64,000 nt of DNA from Prevotella veroralis DSM 19559 = JCM 6290 (GTDB lineage: Bacteria > Bacteroidota > Bacteroidia > Bacteroidales > Bacteroidaceae): NCBI RefSeq assembly GCF_000377625.1, contig NZ_KB898327.1, positions 220,126 to 284,125 of the forward strand, read 5' to 3'. Every line of letters starts with the position of its first letter. Positions within the stretch are counted from its first letter, which is position 1. The position numbers and the translations under genes were made by a program. This document shows positions 40,252 through 48,811 of the stretch, piece after piece. Below the pieces are notes generated by a model. The model saw only the letters and a list, made by a program, of their open reading frames with translations. It was not told the origin of the DNA and did no database searches.

Positions 40252-42225
40252 TTAGAACTTAAATAGTTTATCCACATCAACAGACAAGCCAACCTGCAGG
40301 TTCATGCCATCTGTCAATGGGCAATTCAAATAGTAATACTCTGGTTTATAATTGAAGAGGTTATCCAAGGCAACACTCAACTTCACACTCTTGCTGAATC
40401 GCTGTACAACAGCGAGCTTAAAGAGCGCGTATGCAGGGTAATGAATGGTGCGGATTCCCTTCGAGATGTCGTAATAATCAACGAACTCTTGATTGTCTAC
40501 TGATGATAAGAAGCGACCATCAAGTCCTATATTCAGCCCATAGTTCTTCACAAACTGATGATCCCAATCAATATGTCCCGTCATTGCGTGCTTGCGAGCA
40601 GGGATGTATTGGTTATTCACCGAGTTATTGTTCTTATCCTTTGGTAGGTGTTCATTGGTATAAGCATAAGACAGACGTGCGGTAAAACCATTCGACCATC
40701 TCGCTTGTGCCGTAGCCTCTCCTCCACTCACAGAGTAGTTTCCGAGGTTAAGATAAGGTAGATGAGGAATAAGGTCAGAAGCACTCTTATAGAAAGGAGC
40801 ACCAGTAGCGAGTTTATCCTTAATCCTATTGTAGTAAGCCGTAAGAGTGAAGTTGTAATGCCCATGTGTATAGTCAGTAGACAGGGAGAAGTTATGACTT
40901 ACCTCTGGTTTCAAGGCTGGATTTCCTTCCACAATCCATATTCCTGCCATATCAAAGTTATAGTATTTCTCCTTTAACGTTGGTGCTCTGAAGCCCATAC
41001 CATAGCTAAGACGGAGATTAAGATTGTGTATTGGCTGGTAACGAAGGCTTATCTTTGGTGTCACGCGAGAGATATGTCCATCCGAGAAGTAGTCGTAACG
41101 CAATGCTCCAACAGCCTCCCATTGCTCGTTAATGTTCCAGTCATATTGCGTAAAAGCATCAAAGGAATTTTGCTTGCGGGTGCGTCCTTCAAGGTTCACA
41201 TTCAATAAGTAGTCGTGCATATAATCGGCACCCACGGATAGAACATCGCCTCCTTTGAGGTTGTGGTTATAGAGTAATCGGAAGCTATTCTGCACGTTGG
41301 AATAGTCGCGCACATCGATCTTTGCGATTCGTTGATAGTCCGACTTGTCATATTGATCGAATGCGTATGTAAGCTCAAAGTTATCCGATTCGGTCGGAGT
41401 CCATACTCCTCTAAGTCCGCCAGAGAAGTCTCTATATCGTTCTGGTGTCTCTGTTGTACGTACAAGCTGGCGATAGAAGTAACCCGCCCTACCTGTTATT
41501 GAGAACTTATCAGTAGGTGTATAAGACAGTTGCTCCTTAATGTTCCAAGTTGCATCTCCATATATCGTGGACACGACACGAGTAATAGGATGGTCGCCAT
41601 TCTGCACATTGTAATTATCCGACTTGTTCCTATTTACGGTCAAGAGGTTGCTCCACTTCCCTTGTTTCAACTGCCACGACAAGCCGTAACGTTGCTCGTT
41701 ATGCTTGCCAAAGCGCATATTCAGATTGAGAGAGCACGGCTGCATCTTCTTCTTAGTGATAATATTGATAACTCCACCAGCCGCATTCGAGCCATAAAGA
41801 GCAGATGATGCTCCAACAATCTCAATGTGATCTACGTTGTCCATCAGTAATCTCGTGAAGTCAACATCATCCATCGTCTCACCTGCAAGACGTTCACCAT
41901 CAACAAGAATCAATACACTTTGTCCACCAAATCCCGACACGTTCATGTGTACTTGTTGGTTCATTGCATAGGAAAACTCAACACCTGGCATTACCTGTTG
42001 CAATAGGTCGCGCAGATTGGTAGCATCGGTCTTTGCAATATCATCTGATGTAATGATTTTCGTCAAGACAGGCGTGTTTGCGAGTAGCTTTGGTGTACGC
42101 GTACCCGTGACAACAACCTGTTCTAACTCGTAAGACTTATAGATGGAGTCGTTCACCTCATCTGCCCATAACGCCGAAGGAAGTGTAACGAGCAAAACTG
42201 ATAATAGAATGGTTTTTCGTTTCAT
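40252..42225 (-). CDS. hmuR: HmuR-like TonB-dependent heme receptor
   Basis: A 657-aa outer-membrane receptor: signal peptide to about 21, TonB box region ELEQVVVTGTR (about 33-43), plug (45-160, ending GSNAAGGVINIITKKK) and a barrel. The barrel contains GFRAPTLKEKYY (FRAP box at 412-415) and GNPALKPE (NPAL box at 435-438), the pair of motifs conserved in heme/hemoglobin receptors (FRAP/YRAP and NPDL/NPNL). It is directly downstream of a HmuY-type lipoprotein, the known partner arrangement in Porphyromonas gingivalis. It would import heme using TonB/ExbBD. Confidence 0.87.
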   Translation of the reverse strand: MKRKTILLSVLLVTLPSALWADEVNDSIYKSYELEQVVVTGTRTPKLLANTPVLTKIITSDDIAKTDATNLRDLLQQVMPGVEFSYAMNQQVHMNVSGFGGQSVLILVDGERLAGETMDDVDFTRLLMDNVDHIEIVGASSALYGSNAAGGVINIITKKKMQPCSLNLNMRFGKHNEQRYGLSWQLKQGKWSNLLTVNRNKSDNYNVQNGDHPITRVVSTIYGDATWNIKEQLSYTPTDKFSITGRAGYFYRQLVRTTETPERYRDFSGGLRGVWTPTESDNFELTYAFDQYDKSDYQRIAKIDVRDYSNVQNSFRLLYNHNLKGGDVLSVGADYMHDYLLNVNLEGRTRKQNSFDAFTQYDWNINEQWEAVGALRYDYFSDGHISRVTPKISLRYQPIHNLNLRLSYGMGFRAPTLKEKYYNFDMAGIWIVEGNPALKPEVSHNFSLSTDYTHGHYNFTLTAYYNRIKDKLATGAPFYKSASDLIPHLPYLNLGNYSVSGGEATAQARWSNGFTARLSYAYTNEHLPKDKNNNSVNNQYIPARKHAMTGHIDWDHQFVKNYGLNIGLDGRFLSSVDNQEFVDYYDISKGIRTIHYPAYALFKLAVVQRFSKSVKLSVALDNLFNYKPEYYYLNCPLTDGMNLQVGLSVDVDKLFKF

Positions 42226-42296
42226 AACCTATTATATAAGGTCTCATTGCCCCTCTCATTGCCACACAATAGTATGGGAAAGGGCAGATGTATTGC

Positions 42297-43088
42297 TTAA
42301 TAAGGATATTTGTAATTGATGGTCAACCAACATTTAGTTCCTCCCGTATTCATATAGTTCACCAACTGTAGGGCTGCATACTTCCCATTCTTCAATCGCA
42401 GGATGTACACATTGCTCTTCATTGTAAAGGCTGGCGGCATAGGGGGGATATCAAGTCGAAGCCATGAAGATAACACCTTATTAATAGTTATCCCTTGGCA
42501 TCCTATCAAACTCAGGAGCATTTGTGACTGATCGAACCAGACCTCATTTTCGCTCCATTCATCCGTTTGGAAGTTTGCACCGAGGAAGTCTATGCTGCTC
42601 TTCGGAAGCTCACTCATCGACTTATAGTTGGTTTCCAACACTGCACCCCCATTTGTTCTCACATTGTTACGATGGAAGGCAAGACTCCATGAAGGCGGCT
42701 CTGGTTGTGCATCAGTAGCTTTAAACGAACGCTTCTCATTGACGGCTATCCCCTTTCCGAATACATCGAACCAATAAGTATAGATTCCTGTCTGCCCGTT
42801 TGAGGTACCAGTAGACAAGGAGGAAGGAATATGATAAGGTGTAAAATGGCTCTGTGCCTTCAGCAATCCGACGGTATCTTTTTTCTCAATATACGCCTGT
42901 AACGAGTCAAAATCAACGTAATACCAGTCCTTCCAACCTGTGGCATCAACCAATAACTGCCCTTCCATAATCGTTGGAGAAGCTGGCGCATCATCGTATA
43001 TACCATCAAAAAGACCATTGCAGGCGGTCGCCGTCAACATGACGGCAACACCTGCAACCACATTATATATATGTCTACGGAGATTCAT
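42297..43088 (-). CDS. hmuY: HmuY-family heme-binding lipoprotein
   Basis: A 263-aa predicted lipoprotein starting at the ATG at 43088 (MNLRRHIYNV), with signal peptide and lipobox-like TATAC (C23). The mature domain shows the HmuY pattern: conversion of a tryptophan/aspartate-rich start (GWKDWYYVDFDS), PPSWSLAFHRNNVRTNGGAV, and a closing CWLTINYKYPY. HmuY proteins are surface hemophores that pass heme to HmuR, the next gene. Heme ligands differ between HmuY homologs (His in P. gingivalis, Met in Prevotella) and cannot be fixed without an alignment. Its start is 16 bases after the 197-aa calycin-like gene. Confidence 0.83.
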   Translation of the reverse strand: MNLRRHIYNVVAGVAVMLTATACNGLFDGIYDDAPASPTIMEGQLLVDATGWKDWYYVDFDSLQAYIEKKDTVGLLKAQSHFTPYHIPSSLSTGTSNGQTGIYTYWFDVFGKGIAVNEKRSFKATDAQPEPPSWSLAFHRNNVRTNGGAVLETNYKSMSELPKSSIDFLGANFQTDEWSENEVWFDQSQMLLSLIGCQGITINKVLSSWLRLDIPPMPPAFTMKSNVYILRLKNGKYAALQLVNYMNTGGTKCWLTINYKYPY

Positions 43089-43104
43089 TGTGTCCCGTTT
43101 AAAC

Positions 43105-43698
43105 TTATTGCTTAGCCCCAACAAAAGTGCCATAGATGGTCATTGGCATTGTTCCCATCTGATAGTTATTGCTGACCTTCAGCTTTCCATCAGCTTCTTT
43201 AGTGATTGTAACCTTGCAAACATCCTTATCAAAGGTGTACTCCTGATCCTTTGTAACATTACCAGAACCATCGATTACTTTAAAATGGAACTTGATATTG
43301 TCATCCTTATAAGCTTTCACAAAAGCCTTCTTAGTCGCATCATAAGGGATATTAGGGATAGTGTAAGTTCCCAAATAGAGGTTTCCCATCATTGTATTCT
43401 TATATGTTACCGCAGGAACTATCAAGTTGATGGTACCATCTTCATTGTCTGTTATCTGATAAGTAACCTCTTCTTCTGTAGAATAACTAAATACAATGGC
43501 TACCGAGATTTTGTCTGTTCCTTTGTAACTACCTACGAACTGGTCAGCTACTGACGCTGGTGCAAACTGTACACTCTGTATCTCATCAGCTCTAAAAGTT
43601 ACCTTTGAGCCATCTGTCTTATTGATTACTACCTTCTGTGCCTGTACTGCCACAGCACTTAAAAGTGATACGATTACTAAAGTAAAGAACTTCTTCAT
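43105..43698 (-). CDS. Secreted calycin-like beta-barrel protein
   Basis: A 197-aa exported protein (signal peptide ending VAVQAQ). The start KVVINKTDGSKVTFRADEIQ is a Bacteroidetes surface-protein leader motif, followed by a lipocalin/calycin-like eight-strand domain (VADQFVGSYKGTDKISV, ITDNEDGTINLIVPAV, YTIPNIPYDATKKAF). Calycin-like proteins bind small hydrophobic ligands, so a heme- or porphyrin-binding role is attractive given the locus but untested. Its start overlaps the upstream gene's stop by 4 bases (ATGA). Confidence 0.72.
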   Translation of the reverse strand: MKKFFTLVIVSLLSAVAVQAQKVVINKTDGSKVTFRADEIQSVQFAPASVADQFVGSYKGTDKISVAIVFSYSTEEEVTYQITDNEDGTINLIVPAVTYKNTMMGNLYLGTYTIPNIPYDATKKAFVKAYKDDNIKFHFKVIDGSGNVTKDQEYTFDKDVCKVTITKEADGKLKVSNNYQMGTMPMTIYGTFVGAKQ

Positions 43699-44177
43699 TG
43701 ATTGATAAATTTAAATGTCTTGGTTAATGATTTTACTATAAACACGCCCTTCTGACCATCGAATGGAACCTCGGCGACGCCATTTTGATTCACAACAGCA
43801 CTACCGACAAGCTGCCCATTGATGGTATAGACGCTCACACGAGTGCCCGCTTTCAGTCCCTCTCCTCGTACCGAGAAGTTGGTAAAAGAGAACACTGCAT
43901 TAGACTGTTCAGCCCCGACTGTATTGATACCAGTAGGCTGATCGGTGAAAGTAAAGCTAAGGAAATCCGTTAAAGGATATTCCACTGTTTTGCTACCAGC
44001 CGTCAAGACAAGATGATCTGACGTAAAGGTAACCGTTGGTTTGTCTGTGAGAGCAAAGGTCGTAGCCTTTCCGTCTTTGTCAGTTACTTTCACATAATCA
44101 GCCGCGGAAGCAGAGACTGCTCCCCACGTAGCCAACAATGCGATAGCAAGTGACCTGCATAAAGTTTTAATTCTCAT
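43695..44177 (-). CDS. Secreted protein with T9SS-like C-terminal domain, first gene of the heme operon
   Basis: A 160-aa exported protein (signal peptide ending ASAAD). The N-terminal part has the same leader motif as its neighbour (VKVTDKDGKATTFALTDKP), and the C-terminal 75 residues (FTNFSVRGEGLKAGTRVSVY, INGQLVGSAVVNQNGVAEVP, KGVFIVKSLTKTFKF) resemble a T9SS type A sorting domain. There is little between the two modules, so the protein may be mainly an anchor or sorting scaffold. It follows a consensus -7 promoter and starts the five-gene heme operon. Confidence 0.7.
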   Translation of the reverse strand: MRIKTLCRSLAIALLATWGAVSASAADYVKVTDKDGKATTFALTDKPTVTFTSDHLVLTAGSKTVEYPLTDFLSFTFTDQPTGINTVGAEQSNAVFSFTNFSVRGEGLKAGTRVSVYTINGQLVGSAVVNQNGVAEVPFDGQKGVFIVKSLTKTFKFINQ

Positions 44178-44214
44178 GTTATTGACATTGTTAATATTAG
44201 TTTCTAACTGGTTG

Positions 44215-44222
44215 CAAAGTTA
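44215..44222 (-). promoter_or_regulatory. -7 promoter element for the heme operon
   Basis: Minus-strand TAACTTTG fits TAnnTTTG, with GTTG about 18 bases upstream. It is 38 bases upstream of the first ATG. No clear iron-box palindrome overlaps it. Confidence 0.6.
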
Positions 44223-44277
44223 GCTTATATATGTCAACAACACAATACCAACATATTATGATTTTTATTAGTTCGAT

Positions 44278-45591
44278 TTAAGTTAGCACTTGCCTTTGTT
44301 TCATCTCCAAGTACTTATTAATAACATCTACGCTGAGACGCTCTGGAGTCGTTAGTATGCTATAGATGCCATGTTGGTGCAGTGTAGACACAATGAGGCG
44401 TTTCTCGTATGTAAACTTCTCTGCAATGACATGTTGATAATACTCTTCTATGGAGCGCTTAGGCGTTTGGATGTAATCATTCATCTCACTATCTTCAAAG
44501 AAGACTACGAGCACACGATGCCAACGACTTAGTAGTTTCAGATAAGAGAGTTGCCTGTTAAGAGCTGTCATACCTGAGAAGTTCGTATAGACAACGAACA
44601 GACTTCGCTTGCTAACTTGCTTTCGCACGTTGACACAAAGGTTACTGAAGTCGCTCTCTCCAAAGTCGGTTTCTTGCATATAAAGCGCATCCAACAATCG
44701 TTGCATTTGTCCCGTGCGGCGCGAGGGGGCTACGAATGTGTCCATCTTATCGGTGAATGTAATCAGACCAGCCTTATCGTCACGGTGCATAACAACGTAA
44801 GATAGCACCAAGGCGGCATTTATGCTATAATCAAGTAAGGTCATTCCACGGAACGACTGCTGCATGACTCGCCCCTTATCAATGACGGAAAACACTTGTT
44901 GCGAACGTTCGTCACGATAGACATTCACCATGAGTTCATGCTTCCGAGCACTTGCTTTCCAGTTGATAGCACGATACTCATCACCTTGCACATAATCTTT
45001 TATCTGTTCAAATTCGGTATTATTTCCGATACGTCGAATCCGCTTGATACCCATCTCGGTAAGGTTATTGCTCATCGCAAGCAATTCGTATCGGTTCAAC
45101 ATCAGATAGGAAGGATAGACCTTCACGTCCTTTGCATTGCCCAAGCTATATCTGCGCTCCACAAGTCCTATGATGGTGCGTGCAAAACAACGAATCCGCC
45201 CAAAGGAATAAACTCCTCGCTTCACAGGAGTGAGCGTGTAACGAATTTCATCCTCGCCCTTTGCAGCAAGCCGGAGAGTGTATTGTATGTCTCGACGTTG
45301 GAACACTTTAGGAGCCTCATCAATGACAGTGAGCCATACAGGGAAGGTGTATTCGCTTGCTAAACGGAGTTTTATCACATTCTCATCGCCGTTAGAAAAC
45401 CTATCCGCACAGCTCCGTTCCGCTGTTATCGCACGCCGATGATAGAGCATGAAAGCATCTATAAGGAGGGTAAAGACGAAGACGAACAACAGAATCTTAG
45501 CCGCCGTGAAGAGGAAGGGATAGACATATCCCAACCCACAAAGCAGTGTCAAGCACGCAAAGATGATATAAAATCGCTTGGTAAGGAACAT
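44278..45591 (-). CDS. DUF58-domain membrane protein
   Basis: A 437-aa protein with two N-terminal helices (about 8-48), then a cytoplasmic region ending in a von Willebrand-like DUF58 domain: YVQGDEYRAINWKASARKHE (DUF58 signature), VFSVIDKGRVM (MIDAS-like start) and VVFFEDSE. DUF58 proteins are encoded next to MoxR ATPases throughout bacteria and are thought to be their clients in metal-dependent assembly or stress functions. Here a 256-base array separates it from moxR upstream, whereas the genes above are tightly packed. Confidence 0.88.
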   Translation of the reverse strand: MFLTKRFYIIFACLTLLCGLGYVYPFLFTAAKILLFVFVFTLLIDAFMLYHRRAITAERSCADRFSNGDENVIKLRLASEYTFPVWLTVIDEAPKVFQRRDIQYTLRLAAKGEDEIRYTLTPVKRGVYSFGRIRCFARTIIGLVERRYSLGNAKDVKVYPSYLMLNRYELLAMSNNLTEMGIKRIRRIGNNTEFEQIKDYVQGDEYRAINWKASARKHELMVNVYRDERSQQVFSVIDKGRVMQQSFRGMTLLDYSINAALVLSYVVMHRDDKAGLITFTDKMDTFVAPSRRTGQMQRLLDALYMQETDFGESDFSNLCVNVRKQVSKRSLFVVYTNFSGMTALNRQLSYLKLLSRWHRVLVVFFEDSEMNDYIQTPKRSIEEYYQHVIAEKFTYEKRLIVSTLHQHGIYSILTTPERLSVDVINKYLEMKQRQVLT

Positions 45592-45620
45592 TTACTCTAT
45601 ATCTAAGAGAATTAGTTAGC

Positions 45621-45840
45621 AATTGTGCGAAGCCTCCGCACCAATAGTGCGAGGTTGTGTAACCATTTGTGCGAAGCATTCGCACACATATAAGTCATTA
45701 TATTTACTCATACGTATCAGCGTTCTGACCCGTATGGGTCAGCATTGTGACCCGTATAGGTCAGCATCGTGACCCGTATGGGTCAACACTGCGAACCGTA
45801 TGGGTGATTAGCCTTACACATAAAACAAGGCTCTCTCTAT
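45621..45840. repeat. Tandem array D, exact 22-base period (10 units), inside the moxR-DUF58 gap
   Basis: Units start at 45621 and then every 22 bases to 45819. Three sequence types run in the same phase: GTGCGAAGC...CGCAC units (45621-45686), two non-matching units (45687-45730), and CGTATGGGTCA/TGACC units (45731-45818) that form GACCCGTATGGGTC palindromes across unit borders. The last unit ends in AAGGCTCTCTCTAT, close to the type B hexamer AGGCTC. No gene in the 256-base gap. Confidence 0.9.
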
Positions 45841-45847
45841 GTTGGGA

Positions 45848-46870
45848 TCACTTAGGGACTTCCACCTTATCTATCAACTTCTGCGCTACTTTCAACGCTG
45901 TGTAGCCCTCCATTTCAGCCTCAGCGGTAAGGAGGAGACGGTGTTGAAGGATGTTAGGAGTAACGAATTTGATGTCTTCCGGCGTCACAAAGTCACGTCC
46001 GGAGAGCATGGCGTATGCCTTAGAAGCATTGAGCATCGCAACAGCAGCACGTGGACTGGCTCCGAGATAGACTGCCTTTGACATGCGTGTCTGCTGTACG
46101 ATGGATGCAATATAGCGTAGGAGGCTATCTTCAATGTACACTTCTTGCAACTGCTGACGCATGTTTAGAAGCTCACGAACGCTTAATAAGGGTTGAATAT
46201 CATCCAGTTTGACAAGCTTTCTATTCTCTTGATGATGCTGCAAGACGCTTACCTCTTCTTCAAGCGTGGGATAACTCATGCGAATCTTAAATAGGAAACG
46301 ATCTAATTGAGCCTCTGGTAGACGGTAAGTTCCCTCTTGCTCCACCGGATTCTGCGTCGCTATGATCGTGTAAAGGTCGTTCATACGATGCGAAACACCA
46401 TCGATTGTGACCTGTCTCTCCTCCATTACCTCGAAAAGAGCAGCCTGTGTCTTAGCTGGGGCACGGTTAATTTCGTCAACAAGTACCATCTCTGCGAACA
46501 CAGGTCCTTGATGGAAGTCGAACTCGGAGGTCTTCATATTAAACACCGTCGTGCCTAATACATCACTTGGCATTAGGTCTGGCGTAAACTGAATACGGCT
46601 GAAACGTGCGTCAATGAGGCGTGAGACTAATCGAGCTAACAGGGTTTTTGCCACTCCGGGGACGCCTTCAATCAGCACATGACCGTCTGCAAGGATGGCT
46701 GTTAATAGCAAGTCGACAGCCTCCTGTTGCCCAACAATCACATTGCCGATAGCCTTCTTTAATTGTGTAATCTTCTCACTGAAGTCCTGAAGATCAGTTC
46801 TCTCTGCTTTATTCTCTTCCATCTTGTTGGTGTATTGTTCGTTAGTTTTATTATTAATTAGTCCTTCCAT
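45848..46870 (-). CDS. MoxR-type AAA+ ATPase
   Basis: A 340-aa cytosolic AAA+ ATPase. Walker A GVPGVAKT (69-76), PDLMPSDVLG, Walker B MVLVDEINRAPAK (128 onward), sensor 1 IIATQNPVEQEG and sensor 2 region GASPRAAVAML. MoxR proteins act as chaperones with DUF58/VWA partners. The start at 46870 gives a 5-base gap to the upstream gene; an alternative ATG at 46822 (MEENKAER) would remove 16 non-conserved residues. Confidence 0.92.
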   Translation of the reverse strand: MEGLINNKTNEQYTNKMEENKAERTDLQDFSEKITQLKKAIGNVIVGQQEAVDLLLTAILADGHVLIEGVPGVAKTLLARLVSRLIDARFSRIQFTPDLMPSDVLGTTVFNMKTSEFDFHQGPVFAEMVLVDEINRAPAKTQAALFEVMEERQVTIDGVSHRMNDLYTIIATQNPVEQEGTYRLPEAQLDRFLFKIRMSYPTLEEEVSVLQHHQENRKLVKLDDIQPLLSVRELLNMRQQLQEVYIEDSLLRYIASIVQQTRMSKAVYLGASPRAAVAMLNASKAYAMLSGRDFVTPEDIKFVTPNILQHRLLLTAEAEMEGYTALKVAQKLIDKVEVPK

Positions 46871-46875
46871 AAAGA

Positions 46876-48177
46876 TTAAAGGTTATTGATGATGGTGTCT
46901 AATCCGTCTATCGTCTCTTGCAATCGTCTATCGGGTAAGGTCGTATCTGCCTCTATGTAGCGTTTTACCTTATCCAATATCATGCGCACTTCGGCTTCCG
47001 GCATACCTGTTCGGAGAGCTAATTGGGTTATATTCTCTCGTCTCGACTCTTCATCATCAACATCTATTAGCAGCTGCCGACGCACTGTCTCTGCAAAATA
47101 ACTATACTTCTTCTGTAACAAGTCGCGGTTTTCATGCTTCTGATAATAGAGTGTTCCGATGAGTTTCACAAACTCCAACGACTTGTTTTCGGGCTGTTTT
47201 ACCACAGGGATCACCCTTTGGCGACGTCGAGCATAGAACACGCAGAACAACAGCAAACCTAACAATGTGAGATAGACACACCATCTGAGTGGCGCATTTT
47301 GCAGCCAGTAACGGAGTGGACTCTCCTTGTTTATCTCGTTCTTAGGCGCATACGCATCTGTACGTGTTACTGGTAAGCCACGGAATTGGGACATCGCACG
47401 GAATAAGAGTCCGTTTATCTCGGGGTCAAGTACGCCATAGTTGGTCCATAGGAGTGGGTCACATGAGAGGAACAACTCGCCCTTCCCCCACTTAATTCGT
47501 ATGAGTCGTGCCTGCCAATAACCGCCTATCTTGTCAGCATACTCATCATCATCTACGTCGCAAGAAACGTCTGTTGTATCTACATCCGCACCAATAGAAC
47601 GTTGGAAAGCACATAACAATGTATCACATTGGACACCCTCATTTACCTCAATCCCATAGCCTGACATTGATGTATAGACCTGATAAGTATGAGGCGTATA
47701 AGGCTTCACAGCATTCCAATAGAGGGTATCCATCGGGATTTGATAGTCTGATAACGACTTCTTCACCCACTGGGGAAGGAAGGTATCTCTACCTGATACC
47801 GCCACACCAAAGTTTATTTTCGAGGAGTCACAAGCGAAGTCTGAGGTTACAATGAGCACTTTGTTCCCTGCTTTTAACAACCTACTCAACGCTCTCCTAT
47901 CGGTTTCTGTTGGCTTAAACGCCAATGCCTGCACTAAAATAGCATGTGGTTTCTTATCATATCCATCACGTTCTAACTGCGCAAAAGTCTTATTCGTCAC
48001 ATGGTAACCAGCAGGGATTGACTTCTGCATAAGCGTGTCAAAGACCGCACAACCAAAGGGCTGACCGTCGTAATGACCGAAAGTTGGTCTCCAAACAAAC
48101 TTTGCCGGAGCATTAAACTCCATCACTAAGACAAAGAGGAGGAAAACTACTATACCTAATAAGAACTTCTTATTCAT
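46876..48177 (-). CDS. DUF4350-type membrane protein
   Basis: A 433-aa protein starting at the ATG at 48177 (MNKKFLLGIVVF): one N-terminal helix (about 4-20), a large extracytoplasmic domain (FGHYDGQPFGCAVFDTLMQ, KPHAILVQALAFKPTETDRRAL, a DUF4350 pattern), a second helix at about 304-321 (CVYLTLLGLLLFCVFYA) and a cytoplasmic C-terminus. It overlaps the upstream gene by 8 bases. Standard member of the MoxR-DUF58 operon; biochemical function unknown. Confidence 0.82.
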   Translation of the reverse strand: MNKKFLLGIVVFLLFVLVMEFNAPAKFVWRPTFGHYDGQPFGCAVFDTLMQKSIPAGYHVTNKTFAQLERDGYDKKPHAILVQALAFKPTETDRRALSRLLKAGNKVLIVTSDFACDSSKINFGVAVSGRDTFLPQWVKKSLSDYQIPMDTLYWNAVKPYTPHTYQVYTSMSGYGIEVNEGVQCDTLLCAFQRSIGADVDTTDVSCDVDDDEYADKIGGYWQARLIRIKWGKGELFLSCDPLLWTNYGVLDPEINGLLFRAMSQFRGLPVTRTDAYAPKNEINKESPLRYWLQNAPLRWCVYLTLLGLLLFCVFYARRRQRVIPVVKQPENKSLEFVKLIGTLYYQKHENRDLLQKKYSYFAETVRRQLLIDVDDEESRRENITQLALRTGMPEAEVRMILDKVKRYIEADTTLPDRRLQETIDGLDTIINNL

Positions 48178-48787
48178 GCAAGCTGTCTCCTTTCTCAATC
48201 TCAACTTCTATACTGAGTAGCTCGCTGACAAGCTCTTCCGAAGCCTCATAATTACCATATCTCACACGCATGAAAGCATTAGTCATACGCTGGAAGTCGG
48301 TCGACAAGAACTCACGTGTGTATTGCGTTGGTGTCTTATAAAGCTGCCAATTAATCTTATGATGGTCTGCCAGCCAACGAAGTGTGCGCAGATACACCAT
48401 TCGTATAGCCTTATAATAATCCTTTTGAGCCATCGCCTTGGTATATTCTACATCAAAGTTGACACCGTAGATATTGTCTTCTTCAGCATCAACACTGCTC
48501 ACCTTACCTGTACGATGGAATAGCTTCGCACGGTAACGGTACATTAGAAAGGCGATAAAAGCCGCCACGACAATGGCTAAACCTATATAGATATAGAAAC
48601 GAACATCGCCTTTCCCATTCGGAGAGAACAGCTCCGATATCCACTTCATCAGCTTATTCATCAGCCAATCCCATAGATCTAACTCTGGAGCTTGTAGCTC
48701 TTTCGCATAGTTATACGCCTCATCAACGCGGTATTGATGTAGTAAAGCTGTATCGCAAGAGAGCGTGTCGGACAAGGCTTGTAACAT
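48170..48787 (-). CDS. DUF4129-type membrane protein
   Basis: A 205-aa protein with one helix (VRFYIYIGLAIVVAAFIAFL, about 61-81) and a cytoplasmic C-terminal DUF4129-like domain: AMAQKDYYKAIRMVYLRTLRW, TPTQYTREFLS and FMRVRYGNYEASEE. In the family this domain is linked to transglutaminase-like proteins or to MoxR operons as here. It starts 24 bases after the 346-aa gene. Confidence 0.82.
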   Translation of the reverse strand: MLQALSDTLSCDTALLHQYRVDEAYNYAKELQAPELDLWDWLMNKLMKWISELFSPNGKGDVRFYIYIGLAIVVAAFIAFLMYRYRAKLFHRTGKVSSVDAEEDNIYGVNFDVEYTKAMAQKDYYKAIRMVYLRTLRWLADHHKINWQLYKTPTQYTREFLSTDFQRMTNAFMRVRYGNYEASEELVSELLSIEVEIEKGDSLHE

Positions 48788-48811
48788 ATCAGAAGGATTT
48801 AACTAACCGTA

